Source: Micropterix aruncella (lineage: Eukaryota > Arthropoda > Insecta > Lepidoptera > Micropterigidae). From it: DNA of 64,000 bases. Under the pieces are notes generated by a model. It did no database searches. It saw only the letters and a list, made by a program, of their open reading frames with translations, and was not told the origin of the DNA. The stretch spans positions 9,945,996 to 10,009,995 of the forward strand of contig OX155960.1 of assembly GCA_944548615.1 (NCBI GenBank), given 5' to 3'. A program made the translations under genes and the position numbers. Positions 55,320 to 64,000 of this stretch are shown piece by piece (the first letter of the stretch is position 1; the number at the start of each line of letters is the position of its first letter).

Positions 55320-56360
55320 GTGTCTTATTTTGACATAAATCAAATCAAATCGCATTTATTGTCTTCAAAAACTTTTACATAGTTGTTTTTTTTATTTTAT
55401 TTTTTTATTTATTCAAATAAGCCAGTTGGTAGGAATCCCTACTCTTGGTATAGTCAAGTTGAGTAACTGGTATTATACCTTATGTGGTATAATATTTTTT
55501 TTAAATATCGAGCATTTTTTAAATGTAAAACAATTAATATTTCAATTTAAAATAAAGATTTAAGATCTTTTTAAAATAATAGGAACAGCTTAAATACTGC
55601 AGATAGTCAAAATATAAAAACGAAGAGTCGGTTATAAAAGAGTAAAATTAAGATTATAAAAAATATAAAATTAAATCAATAACAATGTCGCAATAGAAAT
55701 GGTCAATATATTTCTTTATATTATAATCCATCTTTGATAATCAATGCTTGTAATGTAAATAATCAAATTTATAAAATTTAAAAAAAAAAACAAAAATAAG
55801 AAAAGATTGTAATATAAATAATTATGGAAGATTAGGAAAATCAACACTCTCATAGTCCTTAACAGAATACATTGGGTTCTTAATAAGCATATCCTGGACC
55901 TTGCTCTTAAATTGAACGTCTCCAAGACCCCTGACGCACAATGGAATCTTGTTATAAAATATATTGGACTGATACAGGAAACTATTTCTAACCTTACTTA
56001 GTCGAACTTTGCAAGGACGCAAGTCTTGTTTGTTTCGCGTGTTGTGCGAATGAACATCCGAATTTGTTGGAGTGGTGCTGATATTTTTTCGTGCGTACAT
56101 AACACCCTGGTATATATAAGCGGCATACATTGTCATGATACCAGATTCAACGAAATATGGCCTGCAAGATGTTAGCGATGATATGGTAAATAAATTGCGA
56201 ATCGCTCTTTTTTGAAGTCTAAAGATTCTTACCGAATTTGCCGCCATTCCCCAAAACATGAGACCATAACTTAGTAAGGAATGGAAATATGCAAAGTATA
56301 CAGACTTTGCGGCTTCAAAGCCGCACAACATTTTAATTTTTTTAATAGACATTTTGTATA
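55320..56360 (-). mobile_element. 5'-truncated LINE (Jockey-type), C-terminus and 3' UTR
   Basis: Coding remnant at 55822-56352 followed on the minus strand by about 490 bp of AT-rich 3' UTR ending in a 'tttatttatt...' tail complement near 55390-55410. Other boundary at about 56360. Confidence 0.7.
55822..56352 (-). pseudogene. LINE ORF2 C-terminal fragment, 176 codons
   Basis: 'SVYFAYFHSLLSYGLMFWGM' and 'RIFRLQKRAIRNLFTIS' followed by 'FVESGIMTMYAAYIYQGVMY', 'HSHNTRNKQDLR' and 'NSFLYQSNIFYNKIPLCVRG' are characteristic of the post-thumb region of Jockey-type RTs. EN and RT core are absent. The frame is open to its stop, suggesting limited age. Confidence 0.85.
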
Positions 56361-56622
56361 GCCGCCTAATGTTAAAATAACTTTAAAATGTACACTAAAT
56401 ATTTCATTAGAGACTCACCACGCAATTGAGTTATATTAGATATTTATAACTACAGATAGTCATAAAATTATAATATTAAAATTAAATGGTCCTATAAATA
56501 AGAAATATAAGTGATTATGGGAGACAATTAGAAATAGTAGTAATAATATAATAATCAATAAAATGGTACAAATGTCAAGTTAAATAAAAAAAAAATCGAG
56601 ATGGAAATTGTCAGTAATCTAA

Positions 56623-57000
56623 TTATAATTCGTTAATATTATATAATTCGCTCGCAATAAGGTAGCCTTTTAATTTCGATTTAAATTGGGTTATTTTTCC
56701 TTTTCTACATATAATTTTGATATTCTCAGGCAGTTTATTGTAACACGCCATTCCAACGTAATTTGGATCCCTTTTGAATAATTCCAGAGATGGACGGGGT
56801 AATGCTAAATTGTGCCTACATCTGGTGAAATGCGAGTGAATTTCTTTTTGGGTCTTCATCTTTCCTATGTTTTTTAATATTAACTTTATGCATTCAAATA
56901 TGTATAGTGATGGTAGCGTCAGAATACTGAGATTTTTGAAGTGACCACGACATGATTCATTATGTTTAAGGCTTAGCAATATTCTTATGCTAAACATAAA
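56623..57000 (-). pseudogene. Second LINE ORF2 C-terminal fragment, 124 codons
   Basis: 'LSLKHNESCRGHFKNLSILT' and 'LPSLYIFECIKLILKN' followed by 'HSHFTRCRHNLALPRP' and 'NYVGMACYNKLPENIK' mark the C-terminus of another Jockey-type family, distinct from 55822-56352. It is 5'-truncated near 57000. Confidence 0.82.
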
Positions 57001-57238
57001 AACCTCTATGCAATATTATATAACTGATTATATGATTAGTGTTATGGCAATCTAATGACTATAACGATTATGATTATTTTAGCTGTTTTTTTAAATTATT
57101 GTAACTGAATAAATTTATTTATTATATAACATGAATATTATTTTCATTATTAAATATTAATGATGATTATTTAATAACCAATTTTTGTAATTAAGCCAAT
57201 TTATTTGCGAATTTAATTATAAAATCAAAATCGAAAAT

Positions 57239-57251
57239 AAATTGGCTTAAT
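57239..57251. repeat. Target-site duplication of PLE copy 3 (left)
   Basis: 'aaattggcttaat', matched by 'aaattggcctaat' at 57822-57834 (one difference). Confidence 0.8.
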
Positions 57252-57821
57252 ATGAAATCGAAGACTATCGCGGTTGTTTGATATTATAAATAGGATATAA
57301 AACGAATTTACCGCGTGAAATTTGTAGCACCCGACGTTTCGTTGACGTTGCAGCCGCCGTTGCGTTCAGCGAGAAAAATCGGCGATCTGCGAACATATAT
57401 TGGATAGCGGAAGTAACCACTGGATGCAGTATCAAAATCCCATTGTGCTATCCAAGGAACAAATTCTACTTTCCTCGCATGATCCGGGAAGCCATTGAAA
57501 TAAAAAGAACCCCGAACTTTAATAGAGACGACGGTTACAAACTCTCTTCTACGTGGAACCCTCTTCTTAAAATGTTCCCGCCGCCGAACGCCGAACGCAA
57601 AGACATAAAACAGGATACAGTGATTTTCAAAATTCCCGCGCTCCGGGCCGGCCCCCCACCACCGGTATAACCTACGCAGTGGCGGCAGCGGTATGCGGCC
57701 TACCCGCAAAACAACGGATTGACAGCTCTTCAGTCTACCCTGGACAACGGCGGCTGCAACGTCACCGAAACGTCGGGTGCTACAAATTTCACACGGTAAA
57801 TTCGTTTTCTATCCTATTTAT
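57252..57821 (+). mobile_element. Minimal Penelope-like element copy 3, 570 bp, inverted ends
   Basis: Both ends carry about 80 bp of the PLE terminus in inverted orientation ('gcacccgacgtttcg' left, 'cgaaacgtcgggtgc' right, out to 'ttataaatagga'/'tcctatttataa'). Between them lies only the C-terminal half of the GIY-YIG domain (57443-57670, frameshifted at its end). Its compact structure with long inverted termini resembles a MITE, although it derives from a retroelement. Confidence 0.85.
57443..57670 (+). pseudogene. Penelope endonuclease C-terminal fragment
   Basis: 'YFPRMIREAIEIKRTPNFNR' and 'YKLSSTWNPLLKMFPPPNAE' match copy 2. The GIY-YIG core upstream is reduced to the 'CEHILDSGSNHWM'-equivalent region in another frame. 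Confidence 0.8.
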
Positions 57822-58015
57822 AAATTGGCCTAATTACAAAATTAAAATAATTACAATAATTACAATAATTAAATAAATTTGCTAAATTACAAATATATAA
57901 AATAGCTAAATACATGATAGTTATTAAATAATCATTATTAATATTTAATAATAATAATAATATTCATGTTATATAATAAATAGCGTTAGTCAGTTATAAT
58001 AATTAAAAAACAGTT

Positions 58016-59380
58016 CGAGTTTAATCTTCATTTTATTCTTTCATTTTCATAACAATTATTTAATTTAATTTATTATTTGAAAATGATTTTTCTTTAAATT
58101 TTTTTATTTAATGCTAATCACTCATTTTTTTAATCGTATTTATTGTACACTGTGACTATTTTGAATGGCTTTTTTTTGTGATTATATAAAGTTTTTTATT
58201 TGTGATTTAAAATTTTTCATTGCTATAATCTTCGTTTTACTCACTTTTAACTATGTATTAAAGCAAACTGCTCATAGATTTATAGTATTTTTAACGTATT
58301 CTCACACTAATAATGTACCTATATGTTTATATAATGTTCACCCACGCAAAGGCTTTGCTAAGATAGGCGACATCGGACAGTAAACATCGTTTAATAATTG
58401 ATTTTGATTTCTTGCTGTGGATTAAATAATTTAGTCAACAGCAGGTAAATTCTTATATTACTTGTGAATTGATTTAAATTAAACTTAATATAAGTTTGTG
58501 ATTGTACTATAAGCAAAACAGGAAATCGGGCAGATTAACTCTATATTCGAATATTTTTGGGTCTAAATCTCGTATTGTTTTCGTAAGGTAATTAAAAAGT
58601 TTAAAGGCCAAATTGCCAAATTATTTTGTATCATAGTCAAACGGATTTTTGGGGGATTGCGAAAGGGGGAGGGGGGGGGGTTGAGGGGTTTGGCGCCAGG
58701 GGTGGGGAGTTGTCTGCTTCCAGTGAAAGTGTGACACAACCGATTTTTTAAACACATATGGCAACCCTGCAACCAACGGATCACCCTATGCACAAAGCAA
58801 ACGCTCGTAGCGTTGTGCAAACTGCGTAAATGTTTTGCAACTTTTGGTACATTTCATGTTGTGTTGCAAATATCTGTACATTTCATTTCGTTTTGCGATA
58901 TCTAGGCGTTTCGTCGTTCGCGGCCAACGAACTACTTTTTAACATGAATATCGACAAGATGCATGAGATGCAATTTTGTCTGCGAAATTTCGCTAACAGA
59001 GACTTGAATGTAATATGTGATCTAAAATGATGTAATGCATACGTGCAATTTAATGTTACGTATGTAGAAAAGCTCTATCTGCTCATCGGCATCGCTCTCC
59101 TTGCAATATGCCGTGATTTTATGGCTGATTTAGAATGTCTAAAGGAAAAGTCTTATCTTTTTTAAACCGTGTGTGTAGGGTTTACGATGATCGATACGCA
59201 TCAATAGATATCTTCGCTGAATCGAACATTGGATTCAGAAATTTATTAAAGAGGGCGATATTTAACACTTAATATTCAAAATTTATTAATTATTTAAAAT
59301 ATATTACTTATTATCTACTGTTTGCACTTGTACTTATTCATTTCAACGTACCTTCTTTTTTTTCTTTTTTTTTTTAATTT
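58016..59380. other. Unannotated AT-rich DNA with a G-rich patch
   Basis: Non-coding except for unsupported frames below 86 codons. 58645-58710 is strongly G-rich with several runs of four or more G ('gggggaggggggggggtt'), a candidate G-quadruplex on the plus strand. Confidence 0.4.
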
Positions 59381-59384
59381 AATA

Positions 59385-59624
59385 ACCATTTTTTACAATA
59401 CAGCTTAGTATAAAATCCAGCCAAGCCTAAGGCTTACCTGCTGGAGATTATGATAGGGTGACTTTCAGTGCAACTTTATTGGCCATTTTGACCATTTAAT
59501 AATATATCTGCTAAATTGATAAGGATTAGTCGGCACAGAAAGCCACCCCCTTGATAATATTTACATAAAAAAAATAACGTACTTAATGCTAATAAAATAA
59601 AAACATGAATATTATTCGTATCAT
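59385..59624 (-). promoter_or_regulatory. LINE 3' UTR with GC hairpin
   Basis: On the minus strand 'ccagc' + 'aggt' + 'aagccttaggctt' + 'ggctgg' (59417-59444) folds into a stem-loop about 30 nt before the A-rich tail. Its position resembles the 3' hairpin of the 30.3-kb LINE but its sequence is unrelated. Confidence 0.55.
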
Positions 59625-62600
59625 TCACACTTGTGTTTCACTTTCACTTATTTTAAAGCTAACTATTTTTAATTCTTTTTTTTGTTTTTTTGTACATTTT
59701 TTATTTTTTTTAAAATTTAAAGGAATTTTGTTGAATAAATGAGGGATTAGCCAATTCAATCTTCTTTTGCCATAAAGGTTACGAAAAGGAGGGACGAGTA
59801 GCCGTTCATTTTGTATCTGTCTAGTGCTGTGTTCATGTTGGACATAATTTCGGAACTCGTCAGTCTCGAAATATTGAACTGTCAGTCTATAAATAAATAA
59901 TGCATTAGCTGGTAATATGTCACAATACTTGAAAAGTCCTATCTGGTCGTTTCTAAATTTGTTTCGAATCTTGTTTGGAACTATTATTTTTAAAATACGA
60001 TGTTGTAGAGATGTGATGCGGGATATATAAGTTTTAAATGTGTTGCCGTAGGTTGTGATTCCATAAGCAATAATAGATTCGACCAGGGCAAAATACAGAC
60101 TTCTCAGCTGATTGTATGTGAGAATGTATTTTAAGTGGTAGATTTTTATAATTATTTGTCTAAGTTTTTTGCAAATGTTATTAATGTGCACTTCCCAGTT
60201 GAATTTTTTATCAATCGTTAGTCCAAGGTACCTTTCAGCATCGACTTTTTTTATATGCTCACACCGACAGTCCGGTTGTGGATTATGTAGACAGTTATGC
60301 GTGTGAAATTTTATTGCAAAGCTACTTCCTCGTTCTCTTGCCTGCGATGACCTGATATGCATAACTTTAGTTTTTTCGGCATTGATTATCAGCCCATTGT
60401 TATGGGCCCATTCCTGTATCTTATTGAAATCGTGTTGCAATTTTTGAGAAGCCGTATTAATGCCCGTGTCACACGCAAATAAAGAGGTGTCATCGGCGTA
60501 GGTATACATTTGGCAGTCGGAGGTACATTCGCTGATCCCGTTTGTGTACATGATGTACAGTATTGGGCCCCAAATGCTTCCCTGAGCAGTGCCTGATCGT
60601 ACTATCTCCTCGCTACTAAATTTGTTATTAATTTTAACCACCATGTGTCTGTTGCTTAGGTAGTTTGTTAGCAGTCTCGATACATTTCCCCTTATTCCGG
60701 TTTCTTCATAGACTTTCGGAAACTGACTGTGTTTTAAGGTATCAAATGCACGAGAAAAGTCTATTAAAAGCATGATCACACGTTTCTTATCATTTAGAGC
60801 TGTGTTTACACTATTTGCAAATTTAGATAGCAGCCCAGTAGTGCTTCTGCCTTTTAGAAAGCCGTGTTGATTTTCCGCGATGATGTCGTGATTTTGGAAG
60901 TATTTTTGTATTTTATCTCCGATGTACGCTTCGATAACTTTGTCTATAGCGGATAAAATGGATATAGGCCTGTAATTACTACAATGTAGATGGTTTCCCT
61001 TCTTGTATATGGGTCTTATTATAGAGGTCTTTATGGCATCTGGAAATTGTCCCGTCTTTATACAGAGATTAATTAAACGACTTAGTACTGGACTGATTTC
61101 TGTGGTGACGTTTTTTATATCCCTAATCCTGATGTTGTCTTTCCCGGACGCTTTGTTGCTACTAAAAGATCGCAATATTCGCTCGATGTCCTCTGGTTTA
61201 CTAGGCGGAATATACAGAGATACGTCGCACGCTTTAGCCATATAATTTTGGACTGGCGTTTGTGTTGCCGCTGCCACCTCGTCCGGAGCCATACCTACTA
61301 TCGAGGCAGGTTCGCAGTACGGTGCATTTGCTTCCGATTGCGTCCGAGATGATACGACTGTAGGCGAACTGTCGCTCTTCGCGAGCCCCGTAACCATCAT
61401 ATCCAACCCAGTTGGTAATCCGCTACCACTGTTCAGTACTGATCGATTAAAATTGCCGATTTGTAAGATCGTGTTACACGGCGATATGTTATTTACTTCG
61501 GAGAAGTGTTTTACGAAGTCATTCGCTATTTCATTTTCCATTTTACTTCGTCCCATATACCGCATTATTGTGTCGTCTATATTTTTAGGTATTTTTCCCA
61601 AAAGTGTATTAATAATGCGCCAAATTTTTTTTGGGTCATATTCAGCCTCCGTTATTTTTTGCCTGAAATATTCATTTTTAGCAAATCTGATTTTAGCGGT
61701 GATATTATTGCGGAGGTATTTGTATTGGTTTTTCAGGCATACATTTTTTGGTGAGTTTTTGCATTTCCTGAAGAGTGTATCGCGCTCCCCTATGAGCCTT
61801 ACAATCTCAAGATTTATCCATGGTTTTTGTATTCGTTTTGATTTAGGTTTATTCTTATGTATTTTACTCTTATCATATATTTGTGTAAATGTACATCTAA
61901 TAGCATCATAAAGAGCTGCAGAAGTGGTACAGTGGTTTGCTAGTGAATTCCAGTTTGTCTCTTGCAGTAGTTTTGAGACCATTTGCTCGTCTAATGATAT
62001 ATTTTGCGCAGAGTGTATGTTTTTATTAAAATGAATATCCTGCAGAATCTCTAGGCACGTAATATAGTGGTCTGATATTTTAGTTGTTATTATAGCTGAT
62101 CTTAGTTCAGATTTAGTTATTCTTACGAAAATATGATCTATACAGGAACAAGATATCTTGTCCATAACTATTGCCTCGCGCGTAGTACCAGCTATACATT
62201 GAGTCAATCCGTGAGATGATAACATATTGAGGTAATATTGGGTCAGCTGTTCATTATTGCTGAGATCAATATTAATGTCCCCCATCCAAAGTATGTTTTC
62301 TGTGTGTCTATGTGTTTTTAGCATGTTGTTAGATTCGATTATAAAATTTGACCTATTTTTATCGTTCGGCGGTCTGTATATACAGTATATTATCAGTTCA
62401 TATCTATTGCTGAGTGTTATTTTTCCCGTCATTCCCTCAAATGTTTTCTCCCCGTCATTATAATATTTTAAGTGTGTATAGCTATGTTTTTCGTTTACGT
62501 ATAATAAAACACCGCCTCCTTTGCGGTTCTTACGAGTATTGTAGTACATTTGAAAATGCGGTAGACTGTAGAAGTGAATTTCCTCCTCTTTTATATTAAT

Positions 62601-62798
62601 TTCTGTTAGACATATTAAATCGATTTTATTGTAAGTGTTATGTACTAGAGCTTCAAGTTCATTAAAATGTGCTCTAAGTGAGGCAATATTTAGACAGATA
62701 CTCAATAAATCACTCGAACCCCCTCTCGTTGATTTCATCCACTCATTGATTCCACTATGATTATATTCTATACATTCTTCTAATATTCCTAAGTCCAT
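59625..62798 (-). CDS. LINE ORF2 polyprotein: endonuclease and reverse transcriptase, intact
   Basis: 1057 codons, uninterrupted. Endonuclease (residues about 30-255): 'CLNIASLRAHFNEL', 'IDLICLTEINI', 'YCIYRPPND', 'WMGDINIDLS' and 'KISDHYITCL'. Reverse transcriptase (about 520-860): 'SIIRPIYKKGN', 'NYRPISILSAIDKVIEAYI', motif A 'MLLIDFSRAFDTLKH', motif B 'GTAQGSIWGPILYIMY' (Thr-Ala instead of the usual Val-Pro), catalytic 'YTYADDTSLF' (Asp 769-770) and 'ERYLGLTIDKKFNWE'. The C-terminus has 'RNLYGKRRLNWLIPHLFNKI', a variant of the G-x-R motif of the sister LINEs. No RNase H. Residues about 452-519 form a Ser/Thr/Pro/Ala-rich linker with GC-richer coding DNA, unusual for the family. Start chosen as the first Met before the EN domain. 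Confidence 0.93.
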   Translation of the reverse strand: MDLGILEECIEYNHSGINEWMKSTRGGSSDLLSICLNIASLRAHFNELEALVHNTYNKIDLICLTEINIKEEEIHFYSLPHFQMYYNTRKNRKGGGVLLYVNEKHSYTHLKYYNDGEKTFEGMTGKITLSNRYELIIYCIYRPPNDKNRSNFIIESNNMLKTHRHTENILWMGDINIDLSNNEQLTQYYLNMLSSHGLTQCIAGTTREAIVMDKISCSCIDHIFVRITKSELRSAIITTKISDHYITCLEILQDIHFNKNIHSAQNISLDEQMVSKLLQETNWNSLANHCTTSAALYDAIRCTFTQIYDKSKIHKNKPKSKRIQKPWINLEIVRLIGERDTLFRKCKNSPKNVCLKNQYKYLRNNITAKIRFAKNEYFRQKITEAEYDPKKIWRIINTLLGKIPKNIDDTIMRYMGRSKMENEIANDFVKHFSEVNNISPCNTILQIGNFNRSVLNSGSGLPTGLDMMVTGLAKSDSSPTVVSSRTQSEANAPYCEPASIVGMAPDEVAAATQTPVQNYMAKACDVSLYIPPSKPEDIERILRSFSSNKASGKDNIRIRDIKNVTTEISPVLSRLINLCIKTGQFPDAIKTSIIRPIYKKGNHLHCSNYRPISILSAIDKVIEAYIGDKIQKYFQNHDIIAENQHGFLKGRSTTGLLSKFANSVNTALNDKKRVIMLLIDFSRAFDTLKHSQFPKVYEETGIRGNVSRLLTNYLSNRHMVVKINNKFSSEEIVRSGTAQGSIWGPILYIMYTNGISECTSDCQMYTYADDTSLFACDTGINTASQKLQHDFNKIQEWAHNNGLIINAEKTKVMHIRSSQARERGSSFAIKFHTHNCLHNPQPDCRCEHIKKVDAERYLGLTIDKKFNWEVHINNICKKLRQIIIKIYHLKYILTYNQLRSLYFALVESIIAYGITTYGNTFKTYISRITSLQHRILKIIVPNKIRNKFRNDQIGLFKYCDILPANALFIYRLTVQYFETDEFRNYVQHEHSTRQIQNERLLVPPFRNLYGKRRLNWLIPHLFNKIPLNFKKNKKCTKKQKKELKIVSFKISESETQV

Positions 62799-62903
62799 TA
62801 AATTATCCCTAATTTTATAAATAAATTGTAGTAAAAGAAAATATCAAATACGTAATCCGAGTCCGATGGGGCAAATTTGTGATCCGAGTCCGGTATGTTC
62901 TGC

Positions 62904-63145
62904 TTAGATGATCTTCTTCAGATCCGCTTCGTTTCTTATGCGGATGGCTGTGACATCGTTTTCGGTTCGTTTAAGATAGATATTTCCATTTTTATACCAA
63001 ACAAATTTGTATTTATTGTTGGCTTTAAGTTTCGCTTGAAATAAAAGCTCTTTGAAATAAAAAGGCAAAGGCTCGTTGACATGGACGCGCGAGGAGTCGT
63101 TATTGCCGAGTATGTCATTATTAGTGAATGTTTTTTTTCTGTCTC
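62904..63145 (-). pseudogene. LINE ORF1 C-terminal fragment (FP-like domain)
   Basis: In the frame ending at 62904, the minus strand reads 'HVNEPLPFYFKELLFQAKLK' and 'YKFVWYKNGNIYLKRTENDV' to a stop. This is the FP/ORF1p C-terminal domain of Jockey-group LINEs and the counterpart of 30306-30492. An in-frame TGA at about 63145, next to an eight-A run, marks its limit; either truncation or a slip in the A run ended the frame. The 87-codon frame over the same bases is a shadow. Confidence 0.75.
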
Positions 63146-63149
63146 AACT

Positions 63150-63660
63150 TTAATTATCGTACTGGTAAATTTGTTAAATACGTGGACACCAATCAACATA
63201 ATGTATTTATTTTTTACTATTTTCCTCCTTCCCTTCCTGGTCCCTCCCTTCCTATCTTCTTTCTTTTCTCGTTTTTAAGCTATTGCATAGCTCTTATTGC
63301 GGGCCTAGGCCAGCGCGGCGACCGAATGAAGAAATTTCTTAACGAAAATTAATGATTTTAAACTGATAATTACTTCTAAATGAGTACTGCTTACGATTCG
63401 ACAAAAATATATGTTAAACAAGAACATTTTCCTAATATTCCTAGCTTTGAATATTTTAGATTTTGTTTATATTACATAGTGTAATAAATTTGTGAAATTA
63501 GGTCTAACCGAACACAAAAACTACTACTACGCAAATACTATCTGGCGTATCATTATGAAACCTGCACCATTTTAAAGATAATTTAATTATCTATCTTTTT
63601 ATCTACGATTTTTTTCTAATAATCCGGTTATTTTGCTTTATCTCATAAAAAAAACGTGCG
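63150..63660. other. Unannotated AT/CT-rich DNA
   Basis: A pyrimidine-rich patch ('cctcccttcctatcttc') at 63225-63270; no coding support. Confidence 0.35.
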
Positions 63661-63662
63661 CG

Positions 63663-63756
63663 GCGCTCTATCGGAAGACGTTTAAATTATTCCGAATCAT
63701 TTGCTTCCGCAGCCGCAAAGGATTCGGAATAATTTCAACGTTTTCCGATAGAGCGC
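63663..63756. repeat. Hairpin with about 36-bp arms
   Basis: 'gcgctctatcgg...ccgaatc' (63663-63698) is the near-perfect reverse complement of 63721-63756 around a 22-base loop, with two small mismatches. It is followed immediately by (TCTA)n(TA)n, so hairpin and microsatellite probably form one element end. Confidence 0.85.
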
Positions 63757-63759
63757 AGT

Positions 63760-63980
<221 letters not shown>

Positions 63981-64000
63981 ATATTTGATAAGGTTTGTAA

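Larger units (their letters stand above)
57084..58015. repeat. AT-rich palindrome, right arm interrupted by a PLE
   Basis: 57084-57207 is matched in reverse complement by 57835-58015 (landmarks 'aacatgaatattatt', 'ttaatgatgattatttaata' and 'ttgtaattaagccaat' against their complements). With the PLE at 57252-57821 removed, the arms lie close around a centre near 57222. Arm identity is imperfect, with small indels, so it is older than the PLE. Confidence 0.7.
59365..63145 (-). mobile_element. CR1/Jockey/Daphne-type LINE, ORF2 intact, ORF1 truncated
   Basis: Minus-strand LINE: partial ORF1 (62904-63145), 105-bp spacer, complete EN-RT ORF2 (59625-62798), 3' UTR with hairpin, and a poly(A)-like tail (59365-59385 read as A-rich). 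5' end lost in ORF1. It is a different family from the LINE at 30.3 kb: ORF2 proteins share motifs but little else. I did not find a convincing target duplication. Confidence 0.85.

Overview
This window is animal nuclear DNA, most likely from an insect and probably Lepidoptera. The evidence is AT-rich background, intron-scale non-coding stretches, and a set of mobile elements typical of moths and butterflies: Penelope-like elements with GIY-YIG endonuclease, CR1/Jockey/Daphne-type LINEs with an FP-like ORF1, RTE, I/LOA-type LINE, BEL/Pao, a gypsy-type LTR element, hAT, mariner and small Helitrons. I found no convincing host protein gene, rRNA, tRNA gene or CRISPR array in the 64 kb. The window reads as a transposon-dense, gene-poor region; sex-linked (W) or pericentromeric origin is possible but only inference.

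Layout. 1-5.9 kb: a Penelope remnant, a dead LINE 3' end and two copies of a tRNA-related repeat (family A). 5.9-8.8 kb: an RTE remnant on the minus strand (13-bp target duplication) split by a hAT transposon (8-bp duplication). 9-15.2 kb: diverged tandem repeats, LINE C-terminal scraps and further repeats. 15.6-17.15 kb: a 1.55-kb near-perfect palindrome whose arms each contain a long (AT)n tract. 17.4-25.1 kb: a 120-bp VNTR (family B), diverged duplications, LINE scraps, an internally deleted mariner and a Helitron. 25.17-34.65 kb: an I/LOA-type LINE with DUF4780-like ORF1 and RT-RNase H ORF2, bounded by a 13-bp target duplication and interrupted by a second, 4.1-kb LINE whose EN-RT ORF2 is intact. 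34.65-43.2 kb: a diverged LTR, a BEL/Pao integrase fragment, more than 1 kb of (TA)n, a dead copy of the I/LOA LINE, a second Helitron with a snap-back hairpin and another truncated LINE. 43.21-53.01 kb: a 9.8-kb LTR element with 1.7-kb almost identical LTRs, a tRNA-Lys primer-binding site, and a 6.4-kb internal region without gag, pol or env. 53.4-58 kb: two short Penelope derivatives with inverted termini, one inserted in the arm of an older palindrome, plus two LINE C-termini. 59.4-63.1 kb: a second LINE with an intact 1057-residue EN-RT ORF2 on the minus strand. 63.66-64 kb: a hairpin followed by (TCTA)n(TA)n.

The genes are not a pathway; they are independent mobile elements at different stages of decay. 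The two intact EN-RT ORFs and the LTR element (LTRs apparently differing by one substitution and one 7-nt gap) are the youngest items. The most promising undescribed items are the LARD-like non-coding LTR element, the covarying 3'-UTR hairpin shared by two LINE subfamilies, the 1.55-kb palindrome, and (AT)n tracts that share a conserved flank and so seem to travel as part of an element.
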